The notes beneath the pieces are model-generated. The model was not told the origin of the DNA and did no database searches. It was given only the letters and a program-made list of their open reading frames with translations. DNA of 64,000 nucleotides from Lacinutrix sp. Bg11-31 (GTDB taxonomy: Bacteria; Bacteroidota; Bacteroidia; Flavobacteriales; Flavobacteriaceae): assembly GCF_002831665.1 (NCBI RefSeq), contig NZ_CP025118.1:1178001-1242000 (forward strand). Direction: 5' to 3'. Position 1 is the stretch's first letter. Each line of letters begins with the position of its first letter. This document shows, piece after piece, positions 33,975-46,100 of the stretch. The position numbers and the translations under genes are program-made.

Positions 33975-34550
33975 ATGAAAAATATTTTATTCATACTAAC
34001 AATTGTAAGTATTTTATTTCTTGGTTGCGATGGTAAGGATCGAGTATATAAATCTAATACAGACGTTTTAAAAGAACATAAACTACTTGATTCTTTTTCT
34101 GAAGACATAAAGTACTTTCCTGAAAAATATAACGAATTTAAAATTGACACTATTTTAAGTAATGGGTTTACTGTAAAAATTAAATCCTATACAGATATGG
34201 AAAGCAGTTATTTAAATGAATTTAAGGCAGATAATATAACTCATAAACACTTCTATCGAGATAGCAAAGCAACGATTGTTGTAACTAACAATGGAATTGT
34301 ATTTGATAAATTAATTGATAAAAAAACCTTTTCTGAATTTGACAACACATTTTCTGAATTATTAAAAGACACTAATATGAATGGTGTTTGGATTAACGAG
34401 GAGAAATCATTATTAAATTCTAATATTACAATTAATGTTAATTTCTGTAAACCTGAGACAGATCAATGTGAGTTTTTCAACTTAATTATTGAAAAAGATG
34501 GAAAGTATAGAATTATTCGCATTATTGATGAAGTAGAAAAAAAAATATAA
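33975..34550 (+). CDS. Lipoprotein of unknown function
   Basis: A 191-residue protein with a lipoprotein signal (MKNILFILTIVSILFLGC, Cys 18). The mature part is mixed alpha/beta and acidic, without a domain I can name with confidence; the segment IDTILSNGFTVKIKSYTDM is reminiscent of a Bacteroidota lipoprotein DUF, but this is a weak impression. It is 3 bases upstream of miaE, so co-transcription is likely. Confidence 0.65.
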   Translation: MKNILFILTIVSILFLGCDGKDRVYKSNTDVLKEHKLLDSFSEDIKYFPEKYNEFKIDTILSNGFTVKIKSYTDMESSYLNEFKADNITHKHFYRDSKATIVVTNNGIVFDKLIDKKTFSEFDNTFSELLKDTNMNGVWINEEKSLLNSNITINVNFCKPETDQCEFFNLIIEKDGKYRIIRIIDEVEKKI

Positions 34551-34553
34551 ATT

Positions 34554-35135
34554 ATGTTAGGACTTAAATTACCAACAGATCCACGTTGGGTAAACATAGT
34601 AGAAAAAAATATTAAAGAGATTTTAATAGATCATGCCTTTTGTGAACAAAAAGCAACAAGCACTGCAATTTCTTTAATTGTAAGCTTTCCTGAGTACTCA
34701 GATTTAGTAGAAGAAATGGTTGCTTTGGTAAAAGAAGAGATTAGCCATTTTAAAATGGTTCATGATTTAATCTTAAAAAATGGTTGGGTTCTAGGTCGTG
34801 ATCGTAAAGATGAGTATGTAGCGAAATTGCTTCAGTTTTTCCCAAAAGGTGGTAGTAGAACGACACAATTGGTACATAGACTATTGTATGCTGCTTTAAT
34901 TGAAGCACGCAGTTGTGAGCGTTTTAGGCTACTTAGCGAAGAATTAGCAGACAAAGAGTTAGCCGAATTTTACAAAAAACTAATGGTAAGCGAAGCGAAC
35001 CACTATACAATGTTTTTAGGCTTTGCTAGACAATATGGAGATAGAACAGAAGTTGATGAAAAGTGGCAAGCGCTTTTAGAATATGAAGCAGAAATAATGA
35101 AAGATCTAAGCAAGAGTGAAACGATACATGGATAA
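34554..35135 (+). CDS. miaE: tRNA-(ms2io6A)-hydroxylase
   Basis: A 193-residue ferritin-like diiron enzyme. DHAFCEQKATSTAISLI supplies the first Glu ligand, and EEISHFKMVHDLI the ExxH pair. EARSCERFRLLSE and SEANHYTMFLGFA provide the second Glu and ExxH set. It hydroxylates the isopentenyl group of modified A37 in tRNAs. Length is normal for MiaE. It starts 3 bases after the lipoprotein stop and ends about 100 bases before a strong bidirectional terminator. Confidence 0.93.
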   Translation: MLGLKLPTDPRWVNIVEKNIKEILIDHAFCEQKATSTAISLIVSFPEYSDLVEEMVALVKEEISHFKMVHDLILKNGWVLGRDRKDEYVAKLLQFFPKGGSRTTQLVHRLLYAALIEARSCERFRLLSEELADKELAEFYKKLMVSEANHYTMFLGFARQYGDRTEVDEKWQALLEYEAEIMKDLSKSETIHG

Positions 35136-35235
35136 TATATTTATATAATTAAACACTATTATAGAGTTTTAAACTACTGTTGTATTTTTATAACAAAATT
35201 AAAAAAAGACATAGACATAATCCCTTTATTGCATA

Positions 35236-35270
35236 AAAAAAATCCAATACAAATTGTATTGGATTTTTTT
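35236..35270. terminator. Bidirectional terminator between miaE and the OMP gene
   Basis: Positions 35236-35252 and 35254-35270 are a 17-bp perfect inverted repeat (core ATCCAATACAA) with A- and T-runs at the outer ends. It serves two convergent genes. Confidence 0.9.
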
Positions 35271-35292
35271 AGTTTTATATAAATTGGTTTGG

Positions 35293-35823
35293 TTAAAACT
35301 TCACACCAAATCCTATTTGCATATTGGTATTTTTTGCTTCTAAATTAGTTTCATCATCAAAGATGTTAGTTAATCCATAAGAGTATCTAAAATCTAAAAA
35401 GAATTCATCTGAAATCATATATTCTAATCCTGCAAGACCTGAAAATCCTAAGTTTTGCAACCCATCTTCGTAATCATGTCCTTTTAAACTTACTTGAGGT
35501 CCTAAGCCAATAGAAAGGTTTTCTGCTATTTTATACTTAAAAAATATTGGCATTTGAATATAATCAATACGAATAGATTCTTCTTTTGCTCCTTCGGCAG
35601 AAAATTGAATTTCTGGCGCTAAAGATAAGCTTGTACATAAACTGTATTCAGCAAAAAAACCAATTGCAAAACCATTTCTATGCATATTCTCAAATGAACC
35701 TGTTGTTGGTTTAAAATCTAAATTTGAAATGTTAACGCCTGCACGAACTCCATATAATGCATTTTGAGAAAAGCCGTAAATTGAAAACATTGCAAAGGCA
35801 GCGATAAATACTATTTTTTTCAT
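35293..35823 (-). CDS. Outer-membrane beta-barrel protein (porin-family, PorT-like)
   Basis: A 176-residue protein with a signal peptide (MKKIVFIAAFAMFSIYGFSQ, cut after FSQ). The mature part alternates hydrophobic and polar residues as in an eight-strand barrel: ALYGVRAGVNISNL, NGFAIGFFAEYSL, LSLAPEIQFSAEG, QMPIFFKYKI, LSIGLGPQVSL, FSGLAGLEYMI, FFLDFRYSYGL. It ends MQIGFGVKF with a terminal Phe, the BAM-recognition residue. Its ligand is unknown. Confidence 0.85.
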   Translation of the reverse strand: MKKIVFIAAFAMFSIYGFSQNALYGVRAGVNISNLDFKPTTGSFENMHRNGFAIGFFAEYSLCTSLSLAPEIQFSAEGAKEESIRIDYIQMPIFFKYKIAENLSIGLGPQVSLKGHDYEDGLQNLGFSGLAGLEYMISDEFFLDFRYSYGLTNIFDDETNLEAKNTNMQIGFGVKF

Positions 35824-35924
35824 AAAAGTTGGTTTTATAATTTTATATATTCTTAGTTGATTTTAAAAGTAGCACTAATATAATTTTTTTTTATAGAATT
35901 TAAACAATAAAAAGATAAAGTGTA

Positions 35925-36836
35925 TCATTTTAACTTTGTATGACTTAAAATAGTTTCTTTATACATACTTTTAATAATTCCATCTGCTAATCCAATCTTT
36001 GGAACATAAATATCTTTAGCTCCACTCCATTTCATTGCAGATAAATAAATTCTAGTTGCAGGAATAATAACATCTGCTCTATCTTGGTTCATATTAAGTT
36101 CTGTTATTCTTTCTTCGTAAGAGTAGCTTTGCAACATATTATAATATGATGTTAAGTAAAAGTATGTTAGTGGTTTGCCTGTTGCTTTTCCTGATGATTT
36201 AAAAATGTTATTAATGTTTCCTCCTGAACCTATAACCTCTATAGCATCGTGTTCTTTTGTTTCTTTTTTAACCCATTGCTCTAAGTCTAACCAAGTTTCT
36301 TTTTTCACAATATCGTTTAACAAACGAACGGTCCCTATTTTAAAGGATCTTGATGCTGTTTTTTCTCCATTATAAATAACACTAAACTCTGTACTTCCTC
36401 CTCCAACATCTACATATAAATAAGTTTTATTTTTATCTATAAAGTTACTTAAATCTGTTGCTGCTATTATTGTAGCTTCTTCTTCTCCATCAATAATATC
36501 CACAGTTATTCCTGTAGATTGCTTAATTAAATCTGACACTTCTTTTCCATTACTAGCTTCACGCATTGCAGAGGTTGCACAAGCTTTATATTTATCTACT
36601 CGATGCGTTTTCATGAGCAATTTAAAGGCTTGCATTGTATCTAACATTCTGCTAGTGTTTTCCTTTGAAATTTCATCATTTATAAACACATCTGAACCTA
36701 AACGAATAGGTACTCTTACCAACGACGTTTTCTTAAAACGCGCTGGTTTGTTTTTCTCTTCTACAATACTGGAAATAAGTAATCTTACAGCATTCGAACC
36801 TATATCTATTGCGGCATATTTAAGTATTTTAAGCAT
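35925..36836 (-). CDS. ppx: Ppx/GppA-family exopolyphosphatase
   Basis: A 303-residue ASKHA-fold phosphatase with the phosphate-1 motif YAAIDIGSNAVRLLI at 7-21 and the phosphate-2 motif YVDVGGGSTEFSVI near 138, plus ATSAMREASNG. It lacks the C-terminal HD-like domains of E. coli Ppx (513 residues), as is normal for the short Bacteroidota form. It degrades polyphosphate or pppGpp. Its start overlaps the ppk1 stop by one base, showing tight coupling with the polymer-making enzyme. Confidence 0.92.
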   Translation of the reverse strand: MLKILKYAAIDIGSNAVRLLISSIVEEKNKPARFKKTSLVRVPIRLGSDVFINDEISKENTSRMLDTMQAFKLLMKTHRVDKYKACATSAMREASNGKEVSDLIKQSTGITVDIIDGEEEATIIAATDLSNFIDKNKTYLYVDVGGGSTEFSVIYNGEKTASRSFKIGTVRLLNDIVKKETWLDLEQWVKKETKEHDAIEVIGSGGNINNIFKSSGKATGKPLTYFYLTSYYNMLQSYSYEERITELNMNQDRADVIIPATRIYLSAMKWSGAKDIYVPKIGLADGIIKSMYKETILSHTKLK

Positions 36837-38902
36837 TAATTTAATTGTTTTTTATAGTAGTTATACGTTTCAAACTGCGCTCTTATTTTATCGTTATTAT
36901 CTTGTTTATAAGTATTGCTCTGATTCTTGTCTAAAATTCTTGATTTAACATTGTCTTTCCAGCAGATTTCAAATGTATCTATTAACTCGTCTTTTATATC
37001 ATTATCGTAAATAGGACAGCTTACTTCTACTCTATTTTCAATATTTCTAGTCATCCAATCTGCCGAAGAAATATACACTTTGGGTGTGTTATCATTACAA
37101 AAAACATACAATCTTGTGTGCTCTAAAAACTTATCTATGATACTCACTACTTTTATATTTTCACTCATTCCTTTAACTCCAGGAACAAGGCAACAAATAC
37201 CTCTAACAATCATCTCTATATTAACACCTGCATTACTAGCTTCGTATAATTTATTTATCATTTTATAGCTTGAAATACTATTCATTTTCAAACGGATATA
37301 TGCAGGTCTTCCTGCTTTCTTGTTTTTTATTTCAGTATCTATTAAATTAAAAAATGCATTTTTTGTATAATGAGGAGAGGTAATTATATGTTTAAATCTA
37401 TACACTTTATAGTTAACAGAAAAGAAACTAAAGACTTTATTTATATCTTTTAATATTTTCTGATTTGCAGTAAATAGCGTGTAGTCTGTATATATTTTTG
37501 CAGTAGACTCGTTAAAATTCCCTGTACTTATAAAGCCATAACGTACTATTTTATTTTTTTCTTCGCGTTCAATTATACACATTTTACTGTGTACTTTTAA
37601 ACCTTGAACACCAAAAATAAGTTGTACACCTTCTCGTTGCATTTGCTCTGCATAATCAATGTTTGCTTGCTCATCGAAACGTGCTTGAATTTCCATAGAA
37701 ACTGTTACTTTTTTACCGTTAATTGCTGCATTAATTAACGAACTAGCAACGTGAGAAATTTGTGCTAACCTATAAATTGTAATTTTTATAGTTTTAACTT
37801 TGGGATCTAAAGCTGCTTCTCTTAAAAATTTCACTGTGTATGCAAAAGTATGGTATGGAGTGTATTGCAAATAATCTTTTTTAGCAATAGCTTCGAAAAT
37901 ACTAGTTTCTAAACTTAGCCCTTTTACTGGTAAAGCCTCTATTTTATTGTATAATAAATCTGCTCTCCCTAAACTTGGAAAACTCATATAATCACGTCTA
38001 TTATGGTATCGTCCTCCAGGTATAATACTATCTGAACTTTCAATTCCCATTTTTGCCATTAAAAAACTTAGTGTTTCTTTATCTATGGTCTTATCATAAA
38101 CAAAACGCACAGGCTCACCATCTTGTCTATCTTTAACACTATCGCTAATTTTTTCCATAAAACTTTTGCTTAAATCACTTTCAAGATCGAGCTCCGCATC
38201 ACGAGTAATTTTAATCATGTGAGCAGAAATGGTTTTATAATCGAAAATATTAAAAATATCATCTAAACAATAACGCAAAAGGTCGTCTAGCATTATTATG
38301 TAATTTTTGTTTCCTTCCTTTGGAAGCACAACAAAACGATCCATGTTTTTAGAAATTTCAATTAATGCATATTGGTTATCATTATTTTCTAAAGACATAT
38401 TAATAGCCAAATAAGCAGCGCTATCCTTAAGATTTGGAATTCTAATCTCGTCGTTTAATATTATAGTAACTAACGCAGGACTTACATGTTGAATAAAGTA
38501 ATTTTTTATGAATTTTTTCTGACTTATACTGATTTGATTTTCCTTTACAATAAAAATATCTTCAGTTTTTAATTTAGACTGAATGTTACTTAAAATACTT
38601 AAACTTTCAGACTGCTGTTTAATAACAGTTTCCGTAATAATTTCAAGTAAATCTGAAGCTTTAATTCCTCCTAATTGATTTTTACCTGCTTTTCCTGCTT
38701 CATCTATACGTTTAACAGTAGCATATCGTACCTTAAAAAATTCATCAAGATTATTAGAAAAAATACCTAAAAAACGCAAACGTTCAATTAATGGAACATT
38801 CTCATCTGCAACCTCTTGCAAAACTCTTCCATTAAATTGCAACCAACTTAATTCCCTGTTAATATAAGTGTAGTTTGGTCTTGTTTTTTTAATCATTTTC
38901 AT
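36836..38902 (-). CDS. ppk1: Polyphosphate kinase 1
   Basis: A 688-residue enzyme reversibly polymerising ATP gamma-phosphate into polyphosphate. The N-terminal ELSWLQFNGRVLQEV and FLGIFSNNLDEFFKVR are Ppk1 signatures. The autophosphorylated histidine lies in GLKVHSKMCII, and the second phospholipase D-like motif in YISSADWMTRNIENRVE. Length is normal. It is cotranscribed with ppx (1-base overlap) and probably with sixA upstream. A TATATTTG element (38915-38922, minus) between sixA and ppk1 could be a local promoter. Confidence 0.95.
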   Translation of the reverse strand: MKMIKKTRPNYTYINRELSWLQFNGRVLQEVADENVPLIERLRFLGIFSNNLDEFFKVRYATVKRIDEAGKAGKNQLGGIKASDLLEIITETVIKQQSESLSILSNIQSKLKTEDIFIVKENQISISQKKFIKNYFIQHVSPALVTIILNDEIRIPNLKDSAAYLAINMSLENNDNQYALIEISKNMDRFVVLPKEGNKNYIIMLDDLLRYCLDDIFNIFDYKTISAHMIKITRDAELDLESDLSKSFMEKISDSVKDRQDGEPVRFVYDKTIDKETLSFLMAKMGIESSDSIIPGGRYHNRRDYMSFPSLGRADLLYNKIEALPVKGLSLETSIFEAIAKKDYLQYTPYHTFAYTVKFLREAALDPKVKTIKITIYRLAQISHVASSLINAAINGKKVTVSMEIQARFDEQANIDYAEQMQREGVQLIFGVQGLKVHSKMCIIEREEKNKIVRYGFISTGNFNESTAKIYTDYTLFTANQKILKDINKVFSFFSVNYKVYRFKHIITSPHYTKNAFFNLIDTEIKNKKAGRPAYIRLKMNSISSYKMINKLYEASNAGVNIEMIVRGICCLVPGVKGMSENIKVVSIIDKFLEHTRLYVFCNDNTPKVYISSADWMTRNIENRVEVSCPIYDNDIKDELIDTFEICWKDNVKSRILDKNQSNTYKQDNNDKIRAQFETYNYYKKQLN

Positions 38903-38936
38903 AAAATTTCAACACAAATATATTCTATTATTTGCA

Positions 38937-39476
38937 CTATTTTAAATGTTTTGGAAATACAATTTTCTCTGTTTTTCCTTTAGGTAAGTTTTTCCAACTA
39001 TTGGCTTCAAAATTAATCTTAACAAAGCCAGATGTAGTAACGTTTTCTATATGAGTATCACCAAGATTATTAGCACAATTTGTAAGTGCAAAATTATGCC
39101 CAAAAATCATCACACTATCGAATGAATTATTACAAGACTCGATAACCCGCAAAAGTGATTCTCCTGAAAAATCGTACAATTCTTTTAAATACTTAATGTT
39201 TACACTTGCTAAGGCCAAATTTTTAATAAAAATTTCTGCTGTTAATTTTGCTCTTTCTGCAGAACTGCATAAAATCAACTCTGGATTTATCTCACTGTTT
39301 TTAAGATAATTAGAAACTAAATTAGCATCCACTATTCCTCTTTTTTTAATAGGTCGCTCAAAATCAGTCAATTCATTATCCCAACAGGATTTAGAATGCC
39401 TAATTAAAAATACTGTTTTACTTCTTTTAATCGTGTTTATTTGCGTATTAACGATAAATCGTGTGGTTTTGACCAT
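38937..39476 (-). CDS. sixA: Histidine phosphatase, SixA-like
   Basis: A 179-residue protein of the histidine-phosphatase superfamily. VFLIRHSKSCWDNEL (about 22-36) contains the RH catalytic motif in the SixA form, with ELILCSSAERAKLTAEIF and the second His in VMIFGHNFALTNCANNL. The N-terminal extension of 19 residues (MVKTTRFIVN...) precedes the usual start and could be due to a wrong start; no good ATG is closer. SixA removes phosphate from phosphohistidine on signalling proteins. It lies 34 bases upstream of ppk1, a neighbourhood linking it to polyphosphate metabolism. Confidence 0.85.
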   Translation of the reverse strand: MVKTTRFIVNTQINTIKRSKTVFLIRHSKSCWDNELTDFERPIKKRGIVDANLVSNYLKNSEINPELILCSSAERAKLTAEIFIKNLALASVNIKYLKELYDFSGESLLRVIESCNNSFDSVMIFGHNFALTNCANNLGDTHIENVTTSGFVKINFEANSWKNLPKGKTEKIVFPKHLK

Positions 39477-39682
39477 TAAACGAATATTTTAGTGATTTAT
39501 CTTCTTTATTTGATTAATAAATAACATTATTATTAATTTGTTTTGCTATTAAACAATTGTGATCCCAAATCAAAACCTAAAACCTGTTACCCTAATTATA
39601 TTTAAGGTATATCCCTCCAGAGAATTTTTAGAGTATTAGTTTGTTTTCATTTTTTTGATATTAGCAAATTAAACTATAAAGT

Positions 39683-40132
39683 ATGAAAAAAAATATTTTA
39701 ACTATTTGTATATTCTTTTTTGGTATTCTTTTTGTTTCAGGACAAGAACAATATAAACTTTTTATTGCTGAAAAAAGCGATAGGCCAAATACTGAAAAAA
39801 CACATTACTACATTTTACAACTTGTTAATGAAACATCTTCTCCAGCTACTTTTAGTTTAAACAATAAAAAGTTTAGTTGTGAGAATAGAGATCATAAACA
39901 ACATACCGATTTTACTTTTGAGTTTTATAATTTAAATAAAATACAATTGTTAGGCAACATTATTGCTAAAAAAAATAGCTCGGTTAAATTCTATCTTAAA
40001 AAGATTGCTCCTGATAATGCTATTAAATCTTCATGGAACTGTAGTTTAATTGAAGCTACAAATATGGAAAACAAAAAAGTAATATCAATATTAATGAATT
40101 CATTAGTTCAAGACTCTTCAAGAGTAAACTAA
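39683..40132 (+). CDS. Secreted protein of unknown function upstream of the giant adhesin
   Basis: A 149-residue protein with a signal peptide (MKKNILTICIFFFGILFVSGQ). The mature part of about 128 residues has a beta-rich look: HYYILQLVNETSSPATFSL, TDFTFEFYNLN, and SSVKFYLKKIAPDNAI resemble a single Ig-like/fibronectin domain, and NKKFSCENRD with SSWNCSL holds two cysteines that might form a disulfide. No family is recognised. It ends 5 bases before the giant adhesin ATG, so it is the first gene of a four-gene transcript (this gene, adhesin, sprF-like, ompA-like) and may be a partner of the adhesin. Confidence 0.7.
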   Translation: MKKNILTICIFFFGILFVSGQEQYKLFIAEKSDRPNTEKTHYYILQLVNETSSPATFSLNNKKFSCENRDHKQHTDFTFEFYNLNKIQLLGNIIAKKNSSVKFYLKKIAPDNAIKSSWNCSLIEATNMENKKVISILMNSLVQDSSRVN

Positions 40133-40137
40133 AATAA

Positions 40138-43100
40138 ATGCATAAAAAATATTCCAAAAATTGGATTATGAAGAATCTTATTATTTTACATATAAAAAAA
40201 TTAACGTTAGTTACACTTATGCTTTTAAGTCTAACTTCTGTTTTTTCACAAGTACAACAACAATTTACTCCTAGGTTTAATCAAGCTGTAAAAGGAGATT
40301 TTGGTATGGTAGCAAATAATATGCTATCTAGAACTGCTACTGGTGATTATGTTGGAGAAGCTGGTAACCACGATTTTACAGATAATGTCTATGTAGATAT
40401 TGATAGTGATGCCACAACATTTAACTCAAGTAGTGCTAATTTTAAAAACCCTGCACCTAATGCAAAGTGTTTATCTATAATAAGAGCTTATTTATATTGG
40501 GCAGCCGCAGATAAAGAACTTAGTAATGGTGGAGACAACCAGCCAAGCTGGAATTTCGATGATGTAAAGTTAATGCTACCTGGGCAAACAACTTATACGA
40601 CCTTAACTGCAGACCAGGTTTTATTTAGAGGTCGTACTACACATTTTATAAATGATCCCTATGTATGTGTAAAAGATATTTCTTCTTTAGTAAGTAACTT
40701 AGCTAACCCATTTGGTAAATACCAAGTAGCAAATGTTGAAGCAAAAACAGGCTCGGTATCTTCCCACGATGGCAATAATACTGGAACATCTGCTGGATGG
40801 CAGGTGGTTTTTGTTTATGAAAGCCCAGACTTAAAACAAAAAAATATTACACTTTTTGATGGTTATGCACATGTAACAAGTTCAACTAATAATTTTGATA
40901 TTGACTTTAATGGTTTTGTTACAGTTCCTAATGGAGCTGTAAAATCGAATGCATTAATAGGTGCTTTAGAAGGAGATAGAGATTTAAGTGGAGACCGCTT
41001 ACAAATTAGAAATACAGCTAATACTTTTGTAGATATTGATTCTCCATTAAGAGACGCAAGTAACTTTTTTAACAGTAGAATTACTATTGGTAATAGTAAT
41101 GGTAGTAATAATTTTACCGACCGTAATCCTGCAAGTACAAATACATTAGGTTTTGATGCTGGTCTCTTTCCATTAAAAAACGATGGAAATAAATTAATAG
41201 ATAACAACCAAACTTCTGCTACTTTTAGATTAACTTCTAATCAAGAAACTTATGGGTTATACCTTATGGGTTTAGCTATAGAAGTTTATAAACCAGATAT
41301 TAGTCCTGTTGTTCTAAATTTAGCTTCTGGAAATGCTACTTTAGATCCAGGAAGTACTATTAATTTTGATTTTAATATTATTAACTCTGGTAATGATGAT
41401 GTAAAAGACTTAGTTATATCTACTACTGTGCCATCACAAGTAGCAAACGTAATAGTAAATAATTTGCCTACAGGTGTTAGTTACACATTGGTATCTAATG
41501 TTTTAACTTTTACTGTTGATAATGGATTAGTTTACCAAGGAAGCCCAGAATTATTTATAGAATTTGAATTTATTATTCAAGATGAGTGTTATTTTTTAGA
41601 AGACTCATGCGATTTAGAATTTGGAACTCAATTTTCTGCAAATTATGTTGGAGAAATAAATCCTGATCCACAAACAACTGTAAGTTCATCTGGTGTTGAT
41701 GGTTGTAATCTTGGTAATATGCTACCATACACCATTAATGTTAATCAACCTATTGCAACTTGGGATACAGCTGCTGGGAATTTAGATAGAACTGTAGAAT
41801 GTAATAACTCGTTAAAATTACAACAAGCACAAGCACTTGTTCCTGTAGCTTCATGTGTTGGTTTAACAGCTGTTAAAAATGCTGGAGGGTTTGTTGCAGA
41901 TCAATCTTGTGCTAATAATGGTACTTATACTAATACATTTAATTTTATAGATGTATGTGGTGTTACCATTTCTAATTATACACAAGTTATTACTGTTTTA
42001 GATACTACAAATCCTGAATTTTCTACAAGTTTACCTACAGATATTACTGTAGATTGCAACAACATTCCTGATCCTACTGAAATTCAAGCAACAGATAATT
42101 GTGGAGTTGCTGTTGTAACTTTTGATGAAACAAGAGTTAATGGATCATGTCCTGGTAATTATACATTAACAAGAATATGGACTGCTACAGACCAATGCAA
42201 TTTAACCGTTACACATACACAAACAATTAGTGTCGAAGACAATACACCTCCTGTTTTTATTGAAAGCTTACCTCCTAATCAAACGGTAAACTTTAATAGT
42301 ATTCCAAATGCACCTACATTAACTGCAAATGATAATTGTGGAGATGTTGATGTTATCTTTACAGAGGAGCAACTAGGAGATATATGTAATGGTAGTTATA
42401 CATTAACAAGAACATGGACTGCTAAAGATGAGTGTGACTTAACAACAGAGCATATACAAATTTTAACCGTAACACAACCTGTTCTTGATGCAACAATTAC
42501 TGCACAAACTAACGTGCTTTGTTTCGGTTTAGCTACTGGTTCTGCAACTGCTGCTGGTGTTGATGGCACTGGTGGATACACATACTCATGGAATACTTCG
42601 CCAGTACAAACTGGAACAACTGCTTCTAACTTAACTGATGGAACTTATACGGTTACTGTTACCGATACTAATGGTTGTACTGATACTGTCAATGTAACTA
42701 TTACGGAACCAACTGCAGCACTTCAAACTGGTGCTTCTAGTACAGATGAAACATGTAATAATTGCGACGATGGGACTTTAAGTTCTACTCCAACTGGTGG
42801 CTCTCTAACTTATGTAACCTATGTCTGGGATTTATTAAGTTTAGAAACTGATGGTTCTTCTCAAACTGGTATTTATAATATTCAAAATGTTTCTAATGTT
42901 CCTCCTGGAACATACCAAGTAACTGTTACAGACTCCAATGGTTGTTCTGCAACGGATAGTGTTGTTATCGATCCTTTTAATTGTAATACCGCTGTAGTTA
43001 TAGACTCTATAATACCAACAGATGTAGATTGTAAAGGTAATGCTACAGGTAGTGCCATGGCAAATGTAACAGCAAACTTTCTTCCATTAACATACCAATG

Positions 43101-46100
43101 GACAAACTCTTCAAATACAATAGTTGGTGGTAACTCGTCTACACTCTCTAATATTATAACTGGTGTTTATACTGTACTTGTTATTGATAACAAAGGATGT
43201 TTTTCTGAAGCTAGTGTAACAATTGGTGAGCCTGTTGATGTATTAGTTGCTAATGCAAGTACCAATGTAAATCAACAAACTTTAAATGGAACTGAAGGAG
43301 AAGTAACAGCTAATCCTACTGGAGGAACAGTTGTATATACTTACTCATGGGCCAATGCAAATTCACCATTAGTAGAAATTGGAATAACACAAACTTTAGG
43401 AAGCTTACTTCCTGGAGATTATATAGTAACAGTTACAGATTCTAAGGGATGTATTGCAACTTCTACCACAACTATAAATGCTATAAATTGTAATATTAGT
43501 TTAAATGGAAGTTTTACTGAAATTCTTTGTAATGGAAATACTTCAACTGCAACAGCAACTATAACTGGAGGAACTGCACCATTCACATATACTTGGACTG
43601 ATGCTACTAATACAGTTATTCAAACTACTAATACCACTAATTTAACAGATAGCGCTACTGGATTACAAGCTGGTGAGTATACTGTGTCTGTATTAGATTT
43701 TCAAGCTTGTCCAACAACAACGACGATAACAATTATACAGCCTGCAATTTTAAGCCTTGGAATTGCAATTAATCCCGTTGCTTGTAAAGGTGATGCTACT
43801 GGTTCTATAGATTTAACAGTTAGTGGTGGATCACCAGGATACACATATTCATGGATTAAAGATGGTGTTGCCATTACAAATACAACTCAAGATTTAAATA
43901 ATTTATTAATTGGTTTATACGAAGTAACAGTAACTGACATTAAAGGATGTACTGCTGTTATTTCAAGAGAAATTACAGAACCTAGTGAAATTGTTGGTGT
44001 TACTATCGCTGGTAATATTACTAATATAGTATGTTTTGGTGATACTACTGGTGAATTAACTGCCAATTCTACAGGTGGAACTGTTGGTTCTGTAAGTGAT
44101 TATTCATACTCTTGGGATACTAACCCAATTCAAACTACCCAAACTATTAGTAACCTAGGTGTTGGTTCTTATACAGTAACAACTACTGATCTTAATGGCT
44201 GTGAAGCTAGTGAAACTTATACTATTACTGGTCCATTAACTGCTCTTACAGCTTCCATTACTTCTCAAACCAATGTTGTTTGTGGAGCTTCTAACGGTCT
44301 GGCAACTATTACTCCAACAGGAGGAATGGAACCATATACTTATGCTTGGGATGATACATCTAATCAAAATACAGCTACTGCAACAAATTTAGCTAGTAAT
44401 ACATATAATGTCATTGTAACCGATCTATATGGTTGTACAGTTGCATTACCTGTTACGATAAGTGACTCTTGTATTGCACTTGTAAAAACTGCTATATTTA
44501 ATGATGAAAATCAAGATAATTGTGCGAATGTTGATGAAACAATATCTTACACTTTCACTCTTACAAATACAGGAAATGCAAATGTAAATAATATAGCCCT
44601 TACAGATCCATTACTTCAAATGCCTAACCCAGTTGTTCCTATTGTATTGGTTTCTGGTGATACAAATAATGATAACGAATTAGATCCTACAGAAACATGG
44701 ATATATACTGCTGAATATGCAGTAACTCAAACTAATATAGATTCTGGTCAAGTAACTAATCAAGCTACTGTAACAGTATCAACATTAGATAATGTAACTA
44801 TATCTGACATCTCTGGTATAACAACTACTACAGATGATGCAACTGTGATTACATTATGTACAGAGGAAGGAATAGCACTTGTTAAAGCTGCAGTCTTTAA
44901 TGATGAAGATCAAGATAATTGTACTGATGTTGGTGAAACTATTTCTTATACTTTCACTTTAACAAATACGGGTAATGTATCTATAGATACTATTGTATTA
45001 ACTGATCCATTACTTGAAGCTCCTAACCCAGTTGTCGCTATTGTATTGGTTTCTGGTGATACTGATAATGATAACGAATTAGATCCTACGGAAACTTGGA
45101 CATATACTGCTGACTATACAGTAACGCAAGCTGATATTGATGCCGCTCAAGTGACTAACCAAGCAACGGTTAATGGACAAAACGTATTGACTGATGCGCC
45201 TGTATCTGATATCTCTGGTACTACAGCAACTACAGATGATGCTACTGTGATTACTTTATGTCAAGGTGATACAACTATAGCGCTTGTTAAAGCAGCAGTC
45301 TTTAATGATGAAGATCAAGATAATTGTACTGATGTTGGTGAAACTGTTTCTTATACTTTCACTTTAACAAATACTGGTAATGTATCTATAGATACTATTG
45401 TATTAACTGATCCATTACTTGAAGCTCCTAACCCAGTTGTCGCTATTGTATTGGTTTCTGGTGATACTGATAATGATAACGAATTAGATCCTACGGAAAC
45501 TTGGACATATACTGCTGACTATACAGTAACGCAAGCTGATATTGATGCCGCTCAAGTAACTAACCAAGCAACGGTTAATGGACAAAACGTATTGACTGAT
45601 GCGCCTGTATCTGATATCTCTGGTACTACAGCAACTACAGATGATGCTACTGTGATTACTTTATGTCAAGGTGATACAACTATAGCGCTTGTTAAAGCAG
45701 CAGTCTTTAATGATGAAGATCAAGATAATTGTACTGATGTTGGTGAAACTGTTTCTTATACTTTCACTTTAACAAATACTGGTAATGTCTCTATAGATAC
45801 TATCGTATTAACTGATCCATTACTTGAAGCTCCTAACCCAGTTGTCGCTATTGTATTGGTTTCTGGTGATACTGATAATGATAACGAATTAGATCCTACG
45901 GAAACTTGGACATATACTGCTGACTATACAGTAACGCAAGCTGATATTGATGCCGCTCAAGTGACTAACCAAGCAACGGTTAATGGGCAAAACGTATTGA
46001 CTGATGCGCCTGTATCTGATATCTCTGGTACTACAGCAACTACAGATGATGCTACTGTGATTACTTTATGTCAAGGTGATACAACTATAGCGCTTGTTAA